Assembly: GCF_019656215.1 (NCBI RefSeq)
Contig: NZ_BPLK01000005.1
Location: 161,194-225,193 of the forward strand
Direction of reading: 5' to 3'
Length of the DNA: 64,000 bases
DNA from: Apilactobacillus zhangqiuensis
Lineage (GTDB): Bacteria > Bacillota > Bacilli > Lactobacillales > Lactobacillaceae
Shown: positions 19,845 through 28,554 of the stretch, one piece after another
How positions within the stretch are numbered: position 1 is the first letter of the stretch
Layout: every line of letters starts with the position of its first letter
Notes under the pieces: generated by a model
Told to the model about the DNA's origin: nothing
What the model saw: only the letters and a program-made list of their open reading frames with translations
The model's database searches: none
Made by a program: the position numbers and the translations under genes

Positions 19845-20603
19845 TTAATCATTTTTGCGCCAAGTAATGTTGGCGATTGCAGAATGACTGTCGCCACTCA
19901 TGATTTCATGCTTAGTTAGAATTGAACCGTCATCTTGTTCTTCCATGTCATAATAACTTTCTACGGTTGAACCATATTTAACTTCATTTTCGTATCTTAA
20001 TAGGAAATGAGTTGGGGTATGATTGGTCAAGAAATCAGCAGGTAAAACATTAACCATCCAATCCATGTAGTGAGCATTGTTTACGTGTTGGTTTGAATCA
20101 ATATCTGTGTATCTAACGCGGAAGCTTTGCTTAGTTTCTTCGTTGTATTGCACCTTTCGTGGCTTAGGCATCTTTGGAACTTGGTTAACCTTTTCAGCAC
20201 CAAATGGTTCGACGGTTTCCTTTGGAATAGAAGCAATCTTTCTTTCCTTGTAGTTCATTGCTGCCCATAGACCAGTCATGTGCATTAACACTTCACCAGA
20301 TTCACTTTCGATAGTGAATTCACGGTAAGCAAAGTACTTGTTGTAAGACTTTGATTTGGTGTTAATGGTGATATTTTCATCAACCACTGGCATACGATTA
20401 ATATGCACATCGTATTGAATAACAACCCAAGTAACGCCGAACTGGCGAACGAATTCAGCACCGACACCAAGTTTATCACTATGATCTTCTGAGGCTAGGA
20501 TGATAACATCTAGCATCATCGCAATGGTCATACGACGGGTAAAGTCAGCTTCGTAGTAAGTAACTCGATGTTTTTCACTAAAAACAGTTGGTTGGTTTTC
20601 CAT
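19845..20603 (-). CDS. Acyl-ACP thioesterase
   Basis: Releases fatty acids from acyl carrier protein by hydrolysis. The 252-residue protein is a tandem hot-dog fold of the FatA/FatB family. The N-terminal half has EKHRVTYYEADFTRRMTI; the C-terminal half has RVRYTDIDSNQHVNNAHYMDW (two pieces), where Asn-His of NQHVNNAHY fits the catalytic asparagine and histidine. Length is typical for bacterial members, which are common in lactobacilli. It lies 12 nt after rsmI and ends in its own terminator, so it is the last gene of the dnaX-side leftward run and separate from tsaB. The biological substrate chain length cannot be read from the sequence. Confidence 0.93.
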   Translation of the reverse strand: MENQPTVFSEKHRVTYYEADFTRRMTIAMMLDVIILASEDHSDKLGVGAEFVRQFGVTWVVIQYDVHINRMPVVDENITINTKSKSYNKYFAYREFTIESESGEVLMHMTGLWAAMNYKERKIASIPKETVEPFGAEKVNQVPKMPKPRKVQYNEETKQSFRVRYTDIDSNQHVNNAHYMDWMVNVLPADFLTNHTPTHFLLRYENEVKYGSTVESYYDMEEQDDGSILTKHEIMSGDSHSAIANITWRKND

Positions 20604-20615
20604 TATTATTCACTC

Positions 20616-21494
20616 CTAGATTTCGTGATAGATATTGTAAATTTCTTGTTTCTTTACTTTGTGTAGCTTAGCTACTTCTTTGATTGCGGCATTGGTCTTC
20701 ATGCCCTTACCAATAAACAAATCAACTTGTTCTTGGACGGATAATCCAGCCAACTCATCTTGTTCTTTGCTTTCTTGTGTGGCGTTCTTATTACCATCAA
20801 CAATCACCACAAATTCACCACGAACTTGATTAGTTTCGGTCCATTCTATTAATTCAGAGATTGTGCCACGGTCGAATTCTTCGAACTTCTTGGTTAATTC
20901 TCTGCACAATACCGCCTGACGGTCAGAACCGAACACCTTTTGCATATTCTTAAGAGTTTTGTTTAAACGATGAGGAGCTTCATAGAAAATTAACGTTTCA
21001 CTATGTTTATTTAGTTCCTCTAATTCGCTAATCTGATCACTATTCTTTCGATTTAAAAATCCAAAGAAATAAAATGGCTGTGGAATTAATCCAGATGCAA
21101 TCAACGCTGTTAAACCAGCATTAGCTCCGGGAAGTGGGACAACATTAATATTATTATCAACACATGCTTTTACTAGTTCCTGACCGGGATCACTAATTGA
21201 TGGCATCCCTGCGTCACTAACTTGTGCAACACTTTGTCCTTCATTTAAAGTTTGCACCAACTCATCAATACGGTAGTCTTTGTTATCTTCTCTAAAACTG
21301 ATTTTTCTGGTGTCAATTTCAAAATGATTCAACAATTGTTGAGTATGACTTGGGTTTTCCGCAGCAATTAAATCCACTTCTTCTAGCGTTTTAATTGCAC
21401 GAAAAGTCATGTCATCTAGGTTCCCGATTGGTGTTGGAACTAGATATAATATTCCTTTATCTTGGTTAGCGTTAAAGCTATGTTGTTCTTGCAC
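20616..21494 (-). CDS. rsmI: 16S rRNA (cytidine1402-2'-O)-methyltransferase RsmI
   Basis: SAM-dependent enzyme that 2'-O-methylates C1402 in the decoding centre of 16S rRNA. The 292-residue tetrapyrrole-methylase-fold protein has LYLVPTPIGNLDDMTFRA (about residues 16-33), SDAGMPSISDPG at about 93-104 and PLPGANAGLTALIASGL at about 119-135. GTG start at 21494, after GGAGG. It follows yabA by 15 nt, as in Bacillus and lactobacilli. Confidence 0.97.
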   Translation of the reverse strand: MQEQHSFNANQDKGILYLVPTPIGNLDDMTFRAIKTLEEVDLIAAENPSHTQQLLNHFEIDTRKISFREDNKDYRIDELVQTLNEGQSVAQVSDAGMPSISDPGQELVKACVDNNINVVPLPGANAGLTALIASGLIPQPFYFFGFLNRKNSDQISELEELNKHSETLIFYEAPHRLNKTLKNMQKVFGSDRQAVLCRELTKKFEEFDRGTISELIEWTETNQVRGEFVVIVDGNKNATQESKEQDELAGLSVQEQVDLFIGKGMKTNAAIKEVAKLHKVKKQEIYNIYHEI

Positions 21495-21509
21495 TTGGAC
21501 TCCTCCAGA

Positions 21510-21845
21510 TTAACGATTTAAGATTTCATTACAGAAAATACAACTTTCATCGTTTTCACGATGTGATCCATAAAATTCGATGCAGACATGGAATCCTTCG
21601 TTAAATAAGTGTTCCAAGTTTTCACGAGATTTAGATGAACGTGGTCTGCTCTTCTTATTATCACTTGCCACATTTTCTTTTTGTTCATTGATGAAATCGT
21701 GTAGGTGTTGGTTTTCAATTCTAAGTTCGGCATTTTCTTCCATTACTTCGGTTAGTGCCTTTCGAACTTCGGTAAATTGACTCAACATTAATTCAGTTTG
21801 TGATTCTAAATCCTTGATTCCATCATATAATTCACGTTTCTCCAA
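21510..21845 (-). CDS. yabA: Replication initiation control protein YabA
   Basis: Negative regulator of replication initiation: binds DnaA and the sliding clamp DnaN. The 111-residue protein has an N-terminal leucine-rich coiled coil (about 1-60), a basic linker (KKSRPRSSKSRE) and a C-terminal zinc-binding region with HVCIEFYGSHR then CIFC (about 85-106). TTG start at 21845 with GGGGTG 7 nt upstream. It lies between holB and rsmI with gaps of about 15 nt, the usual order. Confidence 0.95.
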   Translation of the reverse strand: MEKRELYDGIKDLESQTELMLSQFTEVRKALTEVMEENAELRIENQHLHDFINEQKENVASDNKKSRPRSSKSRENLEHLFNEGFHVCIEFYGSHRENDESCIFCNEILNR

Positions 21846-21860
21846 ACAATTTCACCCCAT

Positions 21861-22871
21861 TTAACTATTTAGTATTTTCATAATTTTTAATGTAGTAGCC
21901 TCTAATATGTTTTGGAAACTAACATTAACTGCCATTTGGTTGTTGCAGTTTAAGATTACTTCCATAATTTGAATTAGCTTGGCCTCGTTGATACTTTCGC
22001 TTAGTTGTTCAATGTTTTGGGCTTGTTTTGGAAAGTTGTAGTCCTTGCTTCCAGTATACTTAGCATCTAAAACATCTTCAAATATTGAAAGTAGCATATC
22101 AATGACTACTTGACGTTTACTATTATCACTAACTAACGGCATGATATTACTTTGTATCAAAACAAATGAAGTATTATCCCTTTGTACCAGCATGTTAAAC
22201 CATTGACTAATCGCAGAAATCGTCTTAGTCAGCCATTCGTCTTCCTGCCACTCTTTAACGGTCGACATTTGGTTGGTTAGTCGTTTAATAATTTTAAACT
22301 GACTGGGAATTACACCCAGGTTAGTTAACTCCTCGTTAAACATTTTAGTATTTAAAGGATTTAAATCAACCACCTGGGTTCTAGAGATAATGGTTGGTAG
22401 TATTAAATTTTTATTGGTCGTTAGTAGAAACGAAACTATATTAGCACCAGGTTCTTCAATAAACTTTAATAAGCTATTTGCTGCTCCTGTCGTCATTTTT
22501 TCGGCATCACATACAATGAAGAACTTTTTGTTACCTTCCAAACCACTCTTGGAAAATTCAGACTTCAAGTATCTAATTTGATCAACCTTGATACTTAGTC
22601 CATCTGGTTTGATGATTACAACATCCGGATGTTGTTGTTCTGCGATTCTACGACATTCATCACAATGTCCACAGGGCATTGAATCATCGGAAACGTTTTT
22701 ACAAAACATTCTCATTGTTATAAACAACGCTAATGACAACTTTCCGACCCCTTCTTCACCATTAAACAGGTAAGAATGAGATAATTCGTGATTGTTAACC
22801 ACTTGTAAAAATCTGTCCATCAGTGGCTTTTGCTTTTGCTCAGTCTCTGCAATCACTTGATTTTCGGTCAT
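21861..22871 (-). CDS. holB: DNA polymerase III subunit delta'
   Basis: Clamp-loader subunit that with DnaX and HolA opens the sliding clamp. The 336-residue AAA+ protein has a P-loop-like NGEEGVGKLSLAL (about residues 37-49), the zinc module CGHCDECRRI (about 67-76), and the sensor-like SLLKFIEEPGANIVSFLLTT (20 residues). This is the arrangement of delta' family members. ATG at 22871, after GGGGGAAG. It lies between darA and yabA in the tmk-darA-holB-yabA-rsmI cluster. Confidence 0.95.
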   Translation of the reverse strand: MTENQVIAETEQKQKPLMDRFLQVVNNHELSHSYLFNGEEGVGKLSLALFITMRMFCKNVSDDSMPCGHCDECRRIAEQQHPDVVIIKPDGLSIKVDQIRYLKSEFSKSGLEGNKKFFIVCDAEKMTTGAANSLLKFIEEPGANIVSFLLTTNKNLILPTIISRTQVVDLNPLNTKMFNEELTNLGVIPSQFKIIKRLTNQMSTVKEWQEDEWLTKTISAISQWFNMLVQRDNTSFVLIQSNIMPLVSDNSKRQVVIDMLLSIFEDVLDAKYTGSKDYNFPKQAQNIEQLSESINEAKLIQIMEVILNCNNQMAVNVSFQNILEATTLKIMKILNS

Positions 22872-22883
22872 GTTCTTCCCCCA

Positions 22884-23210
22884 TTAGAATCGATAAAAAT
22901 TATCCATCGGCATTTCCATTACAGTAGCGCCACCTACTTCAATCTTAACTGGATATGATGAATCTGAAACTCCACCATCCAAGTTAACTGGAGGTGTCAT
23001 GTATTGTTCACGCTTGCTTGATACCTTTTTAATGATATCTAAAACATCATTAACACGTTCATCCTCAATCCCAATCATAAAGGTAGTGTTTCCTGACTTT
23101 AGAAATCCACCGGTAGTGGATAGCTTGGTTTGATGAACATTATTCTTAGCAAATGCATTTTGTAGCTTGTTAGCGTCTTTATTTTGCACGATTACAATTA
23201 AAAGTTTCAT
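22884..23210 (-). CDS. darA: Cyclic-di-AMP receptor DarA/PstA (PII-like)
   Basis: A 108-residue PII-like trimeric signal protein that binds cyclic di-AMP. Its downstream partner is not firmly known. Seen: KLLIVIVQNKDANKL at the start, KLSTTGGFLKSGNTTFMIG (about 30-48), which forms the c-di-AMP pocket and T-loop base, and the C-terminal VGGATVMEMPMDNFYRF. Normal full length. It lies 15 nt after tmk and 13 nt before holB, the conserved Firmicutes order. Confidence 0.95.
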   Translation of the reverse strand: MKLLIVIVQNKDANKLQNAFAKNNVHQTKLSTTGGFLKSGNTTFMIGIEDERVNDVLDIIKKVSSKREQYMTPPVNLDGGVSDSSYPVKIEVGGATVMEMPMDNFYRF

Positions 23211-23224
23211 TCAAAATCACGTCC

Positions 23225-23869
23225 CTATTTTTTAAATTCATTTAAATATGGTTGCAAAATTTCTAAAACATTTTGGTATACATCATCAATTGATTGTGTA
23301 GCGTCAACTGACTTGATACGTTCTGGATTTTCCTTTGCTAAACGTTGGTATGCTGCATGAACTCGATTATGGAAATCGATGGTTTCAACGTCCAATCGAT
23401 CGACTTCTTCTTCATCCCTATTTTTAGCAATGCGTTTTAATCCTTCTTCTACTGGAAGATTAAAGTAGATAGTAAGGTCTGGTAAAAAGCCTTCGGTAGC
23501 AAATTGGTTCATTTGATTAATTGCATCTTCACCAATTTCTCTACCCCCACCTTGATATGCAATTGAGCTATCAAGGTAACGATCACAGATAACTAACTTG
23601 TTTTCAGCAATCGCTGGTTTCACTGTTTGTTCAATGTTTTGGCGACGAGCTGCAGCATATAATAATGCTTCAGTTCGTTTATCCATATCAACATTTTTGC
23701 GGTCTAAAATTACCTCACGAATACTTTCAGCGATTGGGTTACCACCAGGTTCTCTGCTAGTAACCAACTTGTCACCCATTTCTTCTTTTAAGTAATCTAA
23801 TACCATGTTCAAGATGGTGGTTTTTCCAGCACCATCTGTGCCTTCAAATGTGATAAATTTTCCAGCCAT
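23225..23869 (-). CDS. tmk: Thymidylate kinase
   Basis: Phosphorylates dTMP to dTDP for DNA synthesis. The 214-residue P-loop kinase has FEGTDGAGKTT at residues 8-18, the DR(Y/F/H) motif in CDRYLDSSIAYQGGG (about 97-111), and the lid near KNRDEEEVDRLD. ATG at 23869 after GGGG. It begins the tmk-darA-holB-yabA-rsmI-thioesterase run, separated from yaaL by 108 bp holding a terminator. Confidence 0.97.
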   Translation of the reverse strand: MAGKFITFEGTDGAGKTTILNMVLDYLKEEMGDKLVTSREPGGNPIAESIREVILDRKNVDMDKRTEALLYAAARRQNIEQTVKPAIAENKLVICDRYLDSSIAYQGGGREIGEDAINQMNQFATEGFLPDLTIYFNLPVEEGLKRIAKNRDEEEVDRLDVETIDFHNRVHAAYQRLAKENPERIKSVDATQSIDDVYQNVLEILQPYLNEFKK

Positions 23870-23948
23870 ATACTATACCCCTACTTTCATCTTTCTATCT
23901 CATTGTACTTTAATTTATTCGTTTCAACAAATGAACAACAAAGAAAAA

Positions 23949-23975
23949 GTGTCTTATTCCAAGGAATAAAGACAC
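23949..23975 (-). terminator. Terminator after yaaL
   Basis: Stem GTGTCTTATTCC (23949-23960) with GGAATAAAGACAC (23963-23975), one bulged base, loop AA. On the minus strand TTTTTC follows. It closes the dnaX-ybaB-recR-yaaL transcript. Confidence 0.85.
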
Positions 23976-23977
23976 CT

Positions 23978-24226
23978 TTAGTAATCAATAACAGAAGATT
24001 GAATACGATTGTTGGAAACCTTTCTTTCTCTTGCTTCTCGATATAAAAATAAATATTTTTCACGAGCTAAACGAGTTTGGGCAACAATTTCCCCATCAAC
24101 TTCATAAATTGCTTCTTGAGTTTCAGCAGCTTGATCCCATTGATACTTAGCACGATCGATAGAATCTAATAGAAATTCATCATACTGTCTTCCTACGTTG
24201 TGTGAAAATCTTGAAAATCCTAACAT
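23978..24226 (-). CDS. yaaL: YaaL family protein (DUF2508)
   Basis: An 82-residue, probably all-helical cytoplasmic protein of the DUF2508/YaaL family, recognised by EFLLDSIDRAKYQWDQA and the ARER ending region. No function is established. It follows recR by 12 nt, the same place as yaaL in Bacillus, and is followed at once by a terminator, so it is the last gene of dnaX-ybaB-recR-yaaL. ATG at 24226 with GGGGTGA upstream. Confidence 0.87.
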   Translation of the reverse strand: MLGFSRFSHNVGRQYDEFLLDSIDRAKYQWDQAAETQEAIYEVDGEIVAQTRLAREKYLFLYREARERKVSNNRIQSSVIDY

Positions 24227-24238
24227 CAGTATTCACCC

Positions 24239-24838
24239 CTACATTTCAGTTCGACCAGAAACGGCTCTAGAAAGCGTCATTTCGTCAGCGTATTCGATAT
24301 CGCTACCCACTGATAAACCGTGTGCCAATCTAGTAACCTTAATTCCGGCTGGCTTAACCAAACGTGATAGATACATTGCTGTTGCTTCCCCTTCAGGAGT
24401 TGCATTAGTGGCAATGATAATTTCTTTAATTGCTTCGTCGCTTTGCAAACGTTTAATTAGGCTTTTAATATTTAAATCTTCTGGTCCTTTTCCCTCAATT
24501 GGAGATAAAACACCATTTAATACATGATATAAACCATGATAATCTTTCATTTTTTCCATTACCATGATGTCTCTTGGTTGCTCAACAACTAAGACAGTCG
24601 ATTGATCTCTTGTCTTGTCACGACAGATAACACATGGATCTTCATCAGTTAAATTTCCGCAGATTGAACAATACATTAACTTGTCTTTTGTTTCCTTCAA
24701 TGCTGAAGAGAACTTAGCAACGTCGTCTTTGTTCATATCGACTACGAAATATGCCAGTCTAATCGCTGTCTTATGCCCAATCCCTGGTAGACGCATAAAA
24801 CTGTCAATCAACTTAGCAATCGGTTCAGGATATTGCAT
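24239..24838 (-). CDS. recR: Recombination mediator RecR
   Basis: Works with RecO (and RecF) to load RecA on gapped DNA. The 199-residue protein has the helix-hairpin-helix [13 protein letters not shown] (about 17-29), the zinc finger [16 protein letters not shown] (57-72), and a Toprim domain with [12 protein letters not shown] and [17 protein letters not shown]. All expected domains are intact. ATG at 24838; 21 nt after ybaB. Confidence 0.98.
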   Translation of the reverse strand: MQYPEPIAKLIDSFMRLPGIGHKTAIRLAYFVVDMNKDDVAKFSSALKETKDKLMYCSICGNLTDEDPCVICRDKTRDQSTVLVVEQPRDIMVMEKMKDYHGLYHVLNGVLSPIEGKGPEDLNIKSLIKRLQSDEAIKEIIIATNATPEGEATAMYLSRLVKPAGIKVTRLAHGLSVGSDIEYADEMTLSRAVSGRTEM

Positions 24839-24859
24839 AATTAACCTTCTTTATTTGAA

Positions 24860-25177
24860 TTACATTCCTGGAATTCCCATTCCTTTAGTGTACTTACCCA
24901 TTGAGTCTTGAGTAGTCTTTTCAATTTGTGCAAGTGCATCGTTTACGGCACTAATTACTAAATCTGAAGCCATGTCTGGGTCTTCTGGATCCAATGCTTC
25001 TGATTTAATCTTCATGTCTTTCATCTTACGGTCACCTGAGAAAGTAACAACTACCATGTCTTCAGGGGCCTTTCCAACAAATTCAGTGTTGTTGATTTGT
25101 TCTTGTTCAGCACCCATTTGTTTTTGTAGTTGCTTAACTTGTTTCATCATCTTTCCCATGTTCATTCCGTTCATCAT
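24860..25177 (-). CDS. ybaB: YbaB/EbfC family nucleoid-associated protein
   Basis: A 105-residue DNA-binding dimer of the YbaB/EbfC family, which coats DNA and often accompanies recR. Seen: a methionine-rich N-terminus (NGMNMGKMMKQVKQLQKQM), a central segment VTFSGDRKMKDMKIKSEAL and helix SDLVISAVNDALAQ. ATG ATG at 25177/25174, AAGGAG about 11 nt before the first. Lies between dnaX (15 nt) and recR (21 nt), a conserved trio. Confidence 0.95.
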   Translation of the reverse strand: MMNGMNMGKMMKQVKQLQKQMGAEQEQINNTEFVGKAPEDMVVVTFSGDRKMKDMKIKSEALDPEDPDMASDLVISAVNDALAQIEKTTQDSMGKYTKGMGIPGM

Positions 25178-25192
25178 AACTATAACAGCTCC

Positions 25193-27001
25193 TTAATCAT
25201 CTTTTACATCTATTATATCTTCACCAAATAGTTGAGTTGCTTGCTTAACTATTTTGGGTTCTTTGTCTTGTTTTTCATTAATATTATCATCGTTTTGTTC
25301 CGAATTTTCAACACTTGAATTTTCAGACTCTTCTCTAACTTCTTTACCACTGTTCTTTTGAGCAACAATGTATCCCTTTCTAATTTCAGGCCATTGTTCA
25401 GCTGGGATAAATACGAAGTCTGGAACGTATTTCAAAATTCGATCCAATCCGTTACCAAGGGCATCTTGTAGTTCTTCGTCAGTACTTGCCTTTTGGAATA
25501 AGAATGGATATTCGAATGAAACAACCACTCCATCATGACTGGCAGCCACTGGTTTAGAAACATTCATCAACGCACGCTTGGTTACGTCTAGGCCACTCAA
25601 TAGCTCATCCCAAATATTTTGAATATTGGTCAAGTCTTGACGAGTAGCGTTATCCAAGACTGGATAAATCTTGGTTAAGTTAACCCTAGCATTACTTGAA
25701 CTACCCGCTGATTTCTTGGCAGCCGGTCTTCTTGCTGGTTCGCTAGTGGAACCATTACTACCACTATTAGAAGCAACACCGTTTTTAGTTAGTTGTTCAA
25801 CTTGCTTTTGGAGGCTAGCAACTTGTTCCTTCAATTGTTGAACTAGTTGGTTATCAACATTTGAAGCCCCCGTTGTTTGGGTAGCTGGTTGTGCTACCTG
25901 TTGACTAACAGCTTGTTGAGTATCAGTTGATAGTTTAACGGTCAATACATCTAAGTAAACATCTGGATGCATTGTGTATCTCATTTGATTTTGAATGTCG
26001 TTTAAATCAACAATCATGCGGTAAACCCTTTGCGCATCCACAATTGATGTTAGTTGTTTGAACTCTTCATCAATTACACCTAGTTCTGATTCTTCAACCA
26101 TTTCAGGTGATTGTTGGTATAGCAAAATGTCTTGGCAGTACTTGATTAAATCTTCGACAAACCTAGCAGCATCTTTACCTGATTCAAGCATTTTTCTGAC
26201 ATCTGATAGTGCATCTTTAACATCGTGGTTAACAACGTTGGTTAAGTATTTTGATAGTAATGACTTGGTCACACTACCAGTTACTTGCAATGCGTTTTCG
26301 TAAGTAACTTTATCAAAACCAAATGACAACACTTGATCTAGGATGCTTAGGGCATCACGCATCCCACCTTCTGCGGCTTTGGCGATGACCTTTAGCGCCT
26401 TGTCATCATAATCAATCTTTTTATCGTTTAAAATGAATTCCATTCGACCTAAAATATCATTTGCAGTGATACGTTTGAAGTCAAAACGTTGAACACGCGA
26501 AATGATGGTAGCCGGAATCTTTTGCGGTTCGGTTGTAGCTAGAATGAAAATAACGTGGGCAGGTGGTTCTTCCAATGTCTTCAATAGTGCGTTGAAAGCC
26601 CCTGTCGAAAGCATGTGAACTTCATCAATAATGTAGACTTTGTAGGTCGCTTGAGTTGGCGCATACTTGGCCTTATCTCTAACATCCCTAATTTCTTCAA
26701 CCCCATTGTTTGAGGCCGCGTCAATTTCAATAACATCATTTAGTGTTCCATTTGTAATGCTTTCACAAATTTCACATTCGTTGCAGGGTTCCCCGTCTTT
26801 TTGGTTTGGACAATTAATTGCTTTCGCCAAAATTTTCGCAGCGGAAGTTTTTCCAGTTCCCCTAGGACCTGCAAATAAATAAGCATGACTCAATTGATTG
26901 GTGACAATCGCATTTTTCAATGTGGTGGTAATAACATCTTGACCAATCACATCGTCAAAACGTTGCGGTCTCCATACACGGTATAAAGCTTGGTAACTCA
27001 T
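25193..27001 (-). CDS. dnaX: DNA polymerase III subunits gamma/tau
   Basis: Clamp-loader ATPase that organises the replisome. The 602-residue protein has the P-loop AGPRGTGKTSAAKILAKA (about 43-60), a four-cysteine zinc module CPNQKDGEPCNECEIC (about 63-78), the DEVHMLS Walker B box and the EEPPAHVIFILATTEP sensor 1 region. Domain III is followed by a glutamine/serine-rich linker (about 370-440) and a C-terminal tau region. I saw no slippery A-run of the kind that yields gamma by frameshift. ATG at 27001 after AAGGAAG. Confidence 0.97.
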   Translation of the reverse strand: MSYQALYRVWRPQRFDDVIGQDVITTTLKNAIVTNQLSHAYLFAGPRGTGKTSAAKILAKAINCPNQKDGEPCNECEICESITNGTLNDVIEIDAASNNGVEEIRDVRDKAKYAPTQATYKVYIIDEVHMLSTGAFNALLKTLEEPPAHVIFILATTEPQKIPATIISRVQRFDFKRITANDILGRMEFILNDKKIDYDDKALKVIAKAAEGGMRDALSILDQVLSFGFDKVTYENALQVTGSVTKSLLSKYLTNVVNHDVKDALSDVRKMLESGKDAARFVEDLIKYCQDILLYQQSPEMVEESELGVIDEEFKQLTSIVDAQRVYRMIVDLNDIQNQMRYTMHPDVYLDVLTVKLSTDTQQAVSQQVAQPATQTTGASNVDNQLVQQLKEQVASLQKQVEQLTKNGVASNSGSNGSTSEPARRPAAKKSAGSSSNARVNLTKIYPVLDNATRQDLTNIQNIWDELLSGLDVTKRALMNVSKPVAASHDGVVVSFEYPFLFQKASTDEELQDALGNGLDRILKYVPDFVFIPAEQWPEIRKGYIVAQKNSGKEVREESENSSVENSEQNDDNINEKQDKEPKIVKQATQLFGEDIIDVKDD

Positions 27002-27093
27002 GGAAAACTTCCTTTCAAAAAACTAGTTACTTACATTATATATTCTATTCAGTAATTATTCCATTATCGTTTTTATATCATAGATAAAAAAAT

Positions 27094-27118
27094 CTCCTAG
27101 CCAGCATTTGACTAGGAG
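27094..27118 (-). terminator. Terminator downstream of the SRP RNA
   Basis: Stem CTCCTAG (27094-27100) with CTAGGAG (27112-27118), 11-nt loop, followed on the minus strand by T-rich 27093-27085. Lies between the SRP RNA and dnaX. Confidence 0.8.
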
Positions 27119-27131
27119 TTTATTTGTATAA

Positions 27132-27224
27132 AAAACAAGAAGCACAAGCGTAGAATACTTAGTGCTGCTTCCTCTCGGATCTGACACGGTTCGTAAACAC
27201 AACTTTGCTTCAAGGCCTTACGGC
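27132..27224 (-). ncRNA. ffs: Signal recognition particle RNA, small bacterial type
   Basis: About 93 nt on the minus strand, with the SRP core: GTGTCAGATCC, tetraloop GAGA, GGAAGCAGCAC. This is the Ffh-binding helix 8 with its asymmetric and symmetric loops. The flanking sequences GAAGCA..  and CTTGTGCTTC pair to close the hairpin. Its place between tadA and dnaX is the Bacillus scr locus. The tetraloop is GAGA (a GNRA loop) rather than GGAA, and one G of the usual CAGGTCC is A. Exact ends are estimated. Confidence 0.9.
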
Positions 27225-27249
27225 AATAATTATATTAACTTATTCAGAA

Positions 27250-27747
27250 TTATTTTTCAAGTTTATTTCTTTTTTTCTTCGCTTCTTTACTTCTTTTGCG
27301 TGCTGCTTTGAAAAAAGACTTCATTAAATGTTTGGCATCTTCAGCTAAAATACCACCATAAACGTTTACCTGGTGATTGAGTCTACTATCTTCTAACACA
27401 TGATATAAACTTTCTGCTGCCCCAGCCTTAACATCGTTGGCACCATAATAAACGTTTTTGATTCTAGAATTAATGATTGCTCCCGCACACATCAAACATG
27501 GTTCAATCGTTACATATAAATCACAGTCTTCCAATCGCCAGCTGTGTAAACGACGACAGGCTTCGTCGATTGCGACTACTTCAGCGTGATCTAATGCATT
27601 GTTACTTAACTCACGTAGATTATGACCGCGACCAATAATTTCGCCATCCTTCACAACAATTGCTCCGATTGGCACCTCGTTTATCATGTATGCTTTCTTG
27701 GCTTCAAATAAAGCCTCTTTCATATAGTACTCGTTTGTCTTATCCAT
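27250..27747 (-). CDS. tadA: tRNA-specific adenosine deaminase TadA
   Basis: Converts A34 to inosine in tRNA anticodons; classically tRNA-Arg(ACG), and possibly the tRNA-Leu(AAG) found at 52780. The 165-residue zinc deaminase has HAEVVAIDEA with the catalytic glutamate (about 55-64) and PCLMCAGAI with the two zinc cysteines (about 84-92). The start was set at ATG 27747, 6 nt after GGAAAGTG. A longer open frame reaches 27807 but lies inside the methyltransferase gene. It overlaps that gene by 8 nt, so translation is coupled. Confidence 0.96.
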   Translation of the reverse strand: MDKTNEYYMKEALFEAKKAYMINEVPIGAIVVKDGEIIGRGHNLRELSNNALDHAEVVAIDEACRRLHSWRLEDCDLYVTIEPCLMCAGAIINSRIKNVYYGANDVKAGAAESLYHVLEDSRLNHQVNVYGGILAEDAKHLMKSFFKAARKRSKEAKKKRNKLEK

Positions 27748-28345
27748 TAAATACACTTTCCAATATATAGTAACCTTTGTTCTTCTTAATGATTTCGCAA
27801 TTACCAAATAGTGATTGCATTAGCTTCTTAGCAGATGGCGCACCTTGTTTCTTTTGTAATACCACAGTTAGTGTTCCTTTGGGCAACAAATGATCAATTG
27901 CGCCTGAAATCATTCCATCAACGATATCCTTTCCTGCTCTTACGGGTGGGTTAGTAATAATCGCCGCAAACTTGTCTGAAACATTTTCATAAACATTTGA
28001 ATTATGAATTTTAACGTTTGATACATGGTTTTGTTCTGCGTTTTTCACCGCTAATTCTAGTGCTAGGTTATTAACGTCTACCATTTCAAATGTTCTGTTA
28101 GGATGATGCTTAGCTAAAGCGATTGCCATTGGTCCATATCCACATCCTAAATCTAAGACATTTCCTTTAGGAATTTTGTCAAAATTAACATTTTCAACTA
28201 ATGTTTTTGAACCAAAATCAACGGTTTTTTTTGAGAAAACCCCGTTATCAGTGGTGAAGGTTAATGTGTTGTTTAATAAATCAAAATTCCATGTATGAAG
28301 TTCGTGTACAACGTGTGGATTAGGTGTATAATAAAATTCGTTCAT
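27740..28345 (-). CDS. Class I SAM-dependent methyltransferase, RsmC/YbxB-like
   Basis: A 201-residue methyltransferase: motif I VLDLGCGYGPMAIALA at about residues 60-75, acidic motif II VDVNNLAL, and NPPVRAGK (about 130-137), the substrate-base NPP(Y/F) type motif found in RsmC-like N2-guanine rRNA methyltransferases. It is the single-domain short form, as in Bacillus YbxB. The actual target base is not proven. It starts the leftward group with tadA, divergent from nrdH across a 209-bp regulatory gap. Confidence 0.9.
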   Translation of the reverse strand: MNEFYYTPNPHVVHELHTWNFDLLNNTLTFTTDNGVFSKKTVDFGSKTLVENVNFDKIPKGNVLDLGCGYGPMAIALAKHHPNRTFEMVDVNNLALELAVKNAEQNHVSNVKIHNSNVYENVSDKFAAIITNPPVRAGKDIVDGMISGAIDHLLPKGTLTVVLQKKQGAPSAKKLMQSLFGNCEIIKKNKGYYILESVFNG

Positions 28346-28387
28346 TTCAAATCAGATCCTCGTAAAAAATTTTTAAAATTCGCTAAG

Positions 28388-28435
28388 ACACTGTATCTAG
28401 TAGATTAGGAACATTTCGACCACTAAATATGGTGT
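28388..28435 (+). promoter_or_regulatory. Paired NrdR boxes upstream of nrdH
   Basis: Two imperfect palindromes resembling the NrdR box ACACWATATATWGTGT. Box 1 ACACTGTATCTAGT is at 28388-28401; box 2 CCACTAAATATGGTGT is at 28420-28435. Corresponding bases are 32 bp apart, about three helical turns, as expected for cooperative NrdR binding. NrdR is not in the window. No strong -35/-10 pair is visible near them. Confidence 0.75.
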
Positions 28436-28554
28436 TTTTTATTTGATTTTTTTCTGTTCTGGTGTAAACTTTTATATATAAATTAAACGGAAATATCTTA
28501 CATATTTCGATTGAAATGTAATACATATTTCGTCAAAAGAAAGGGAGCAATACC

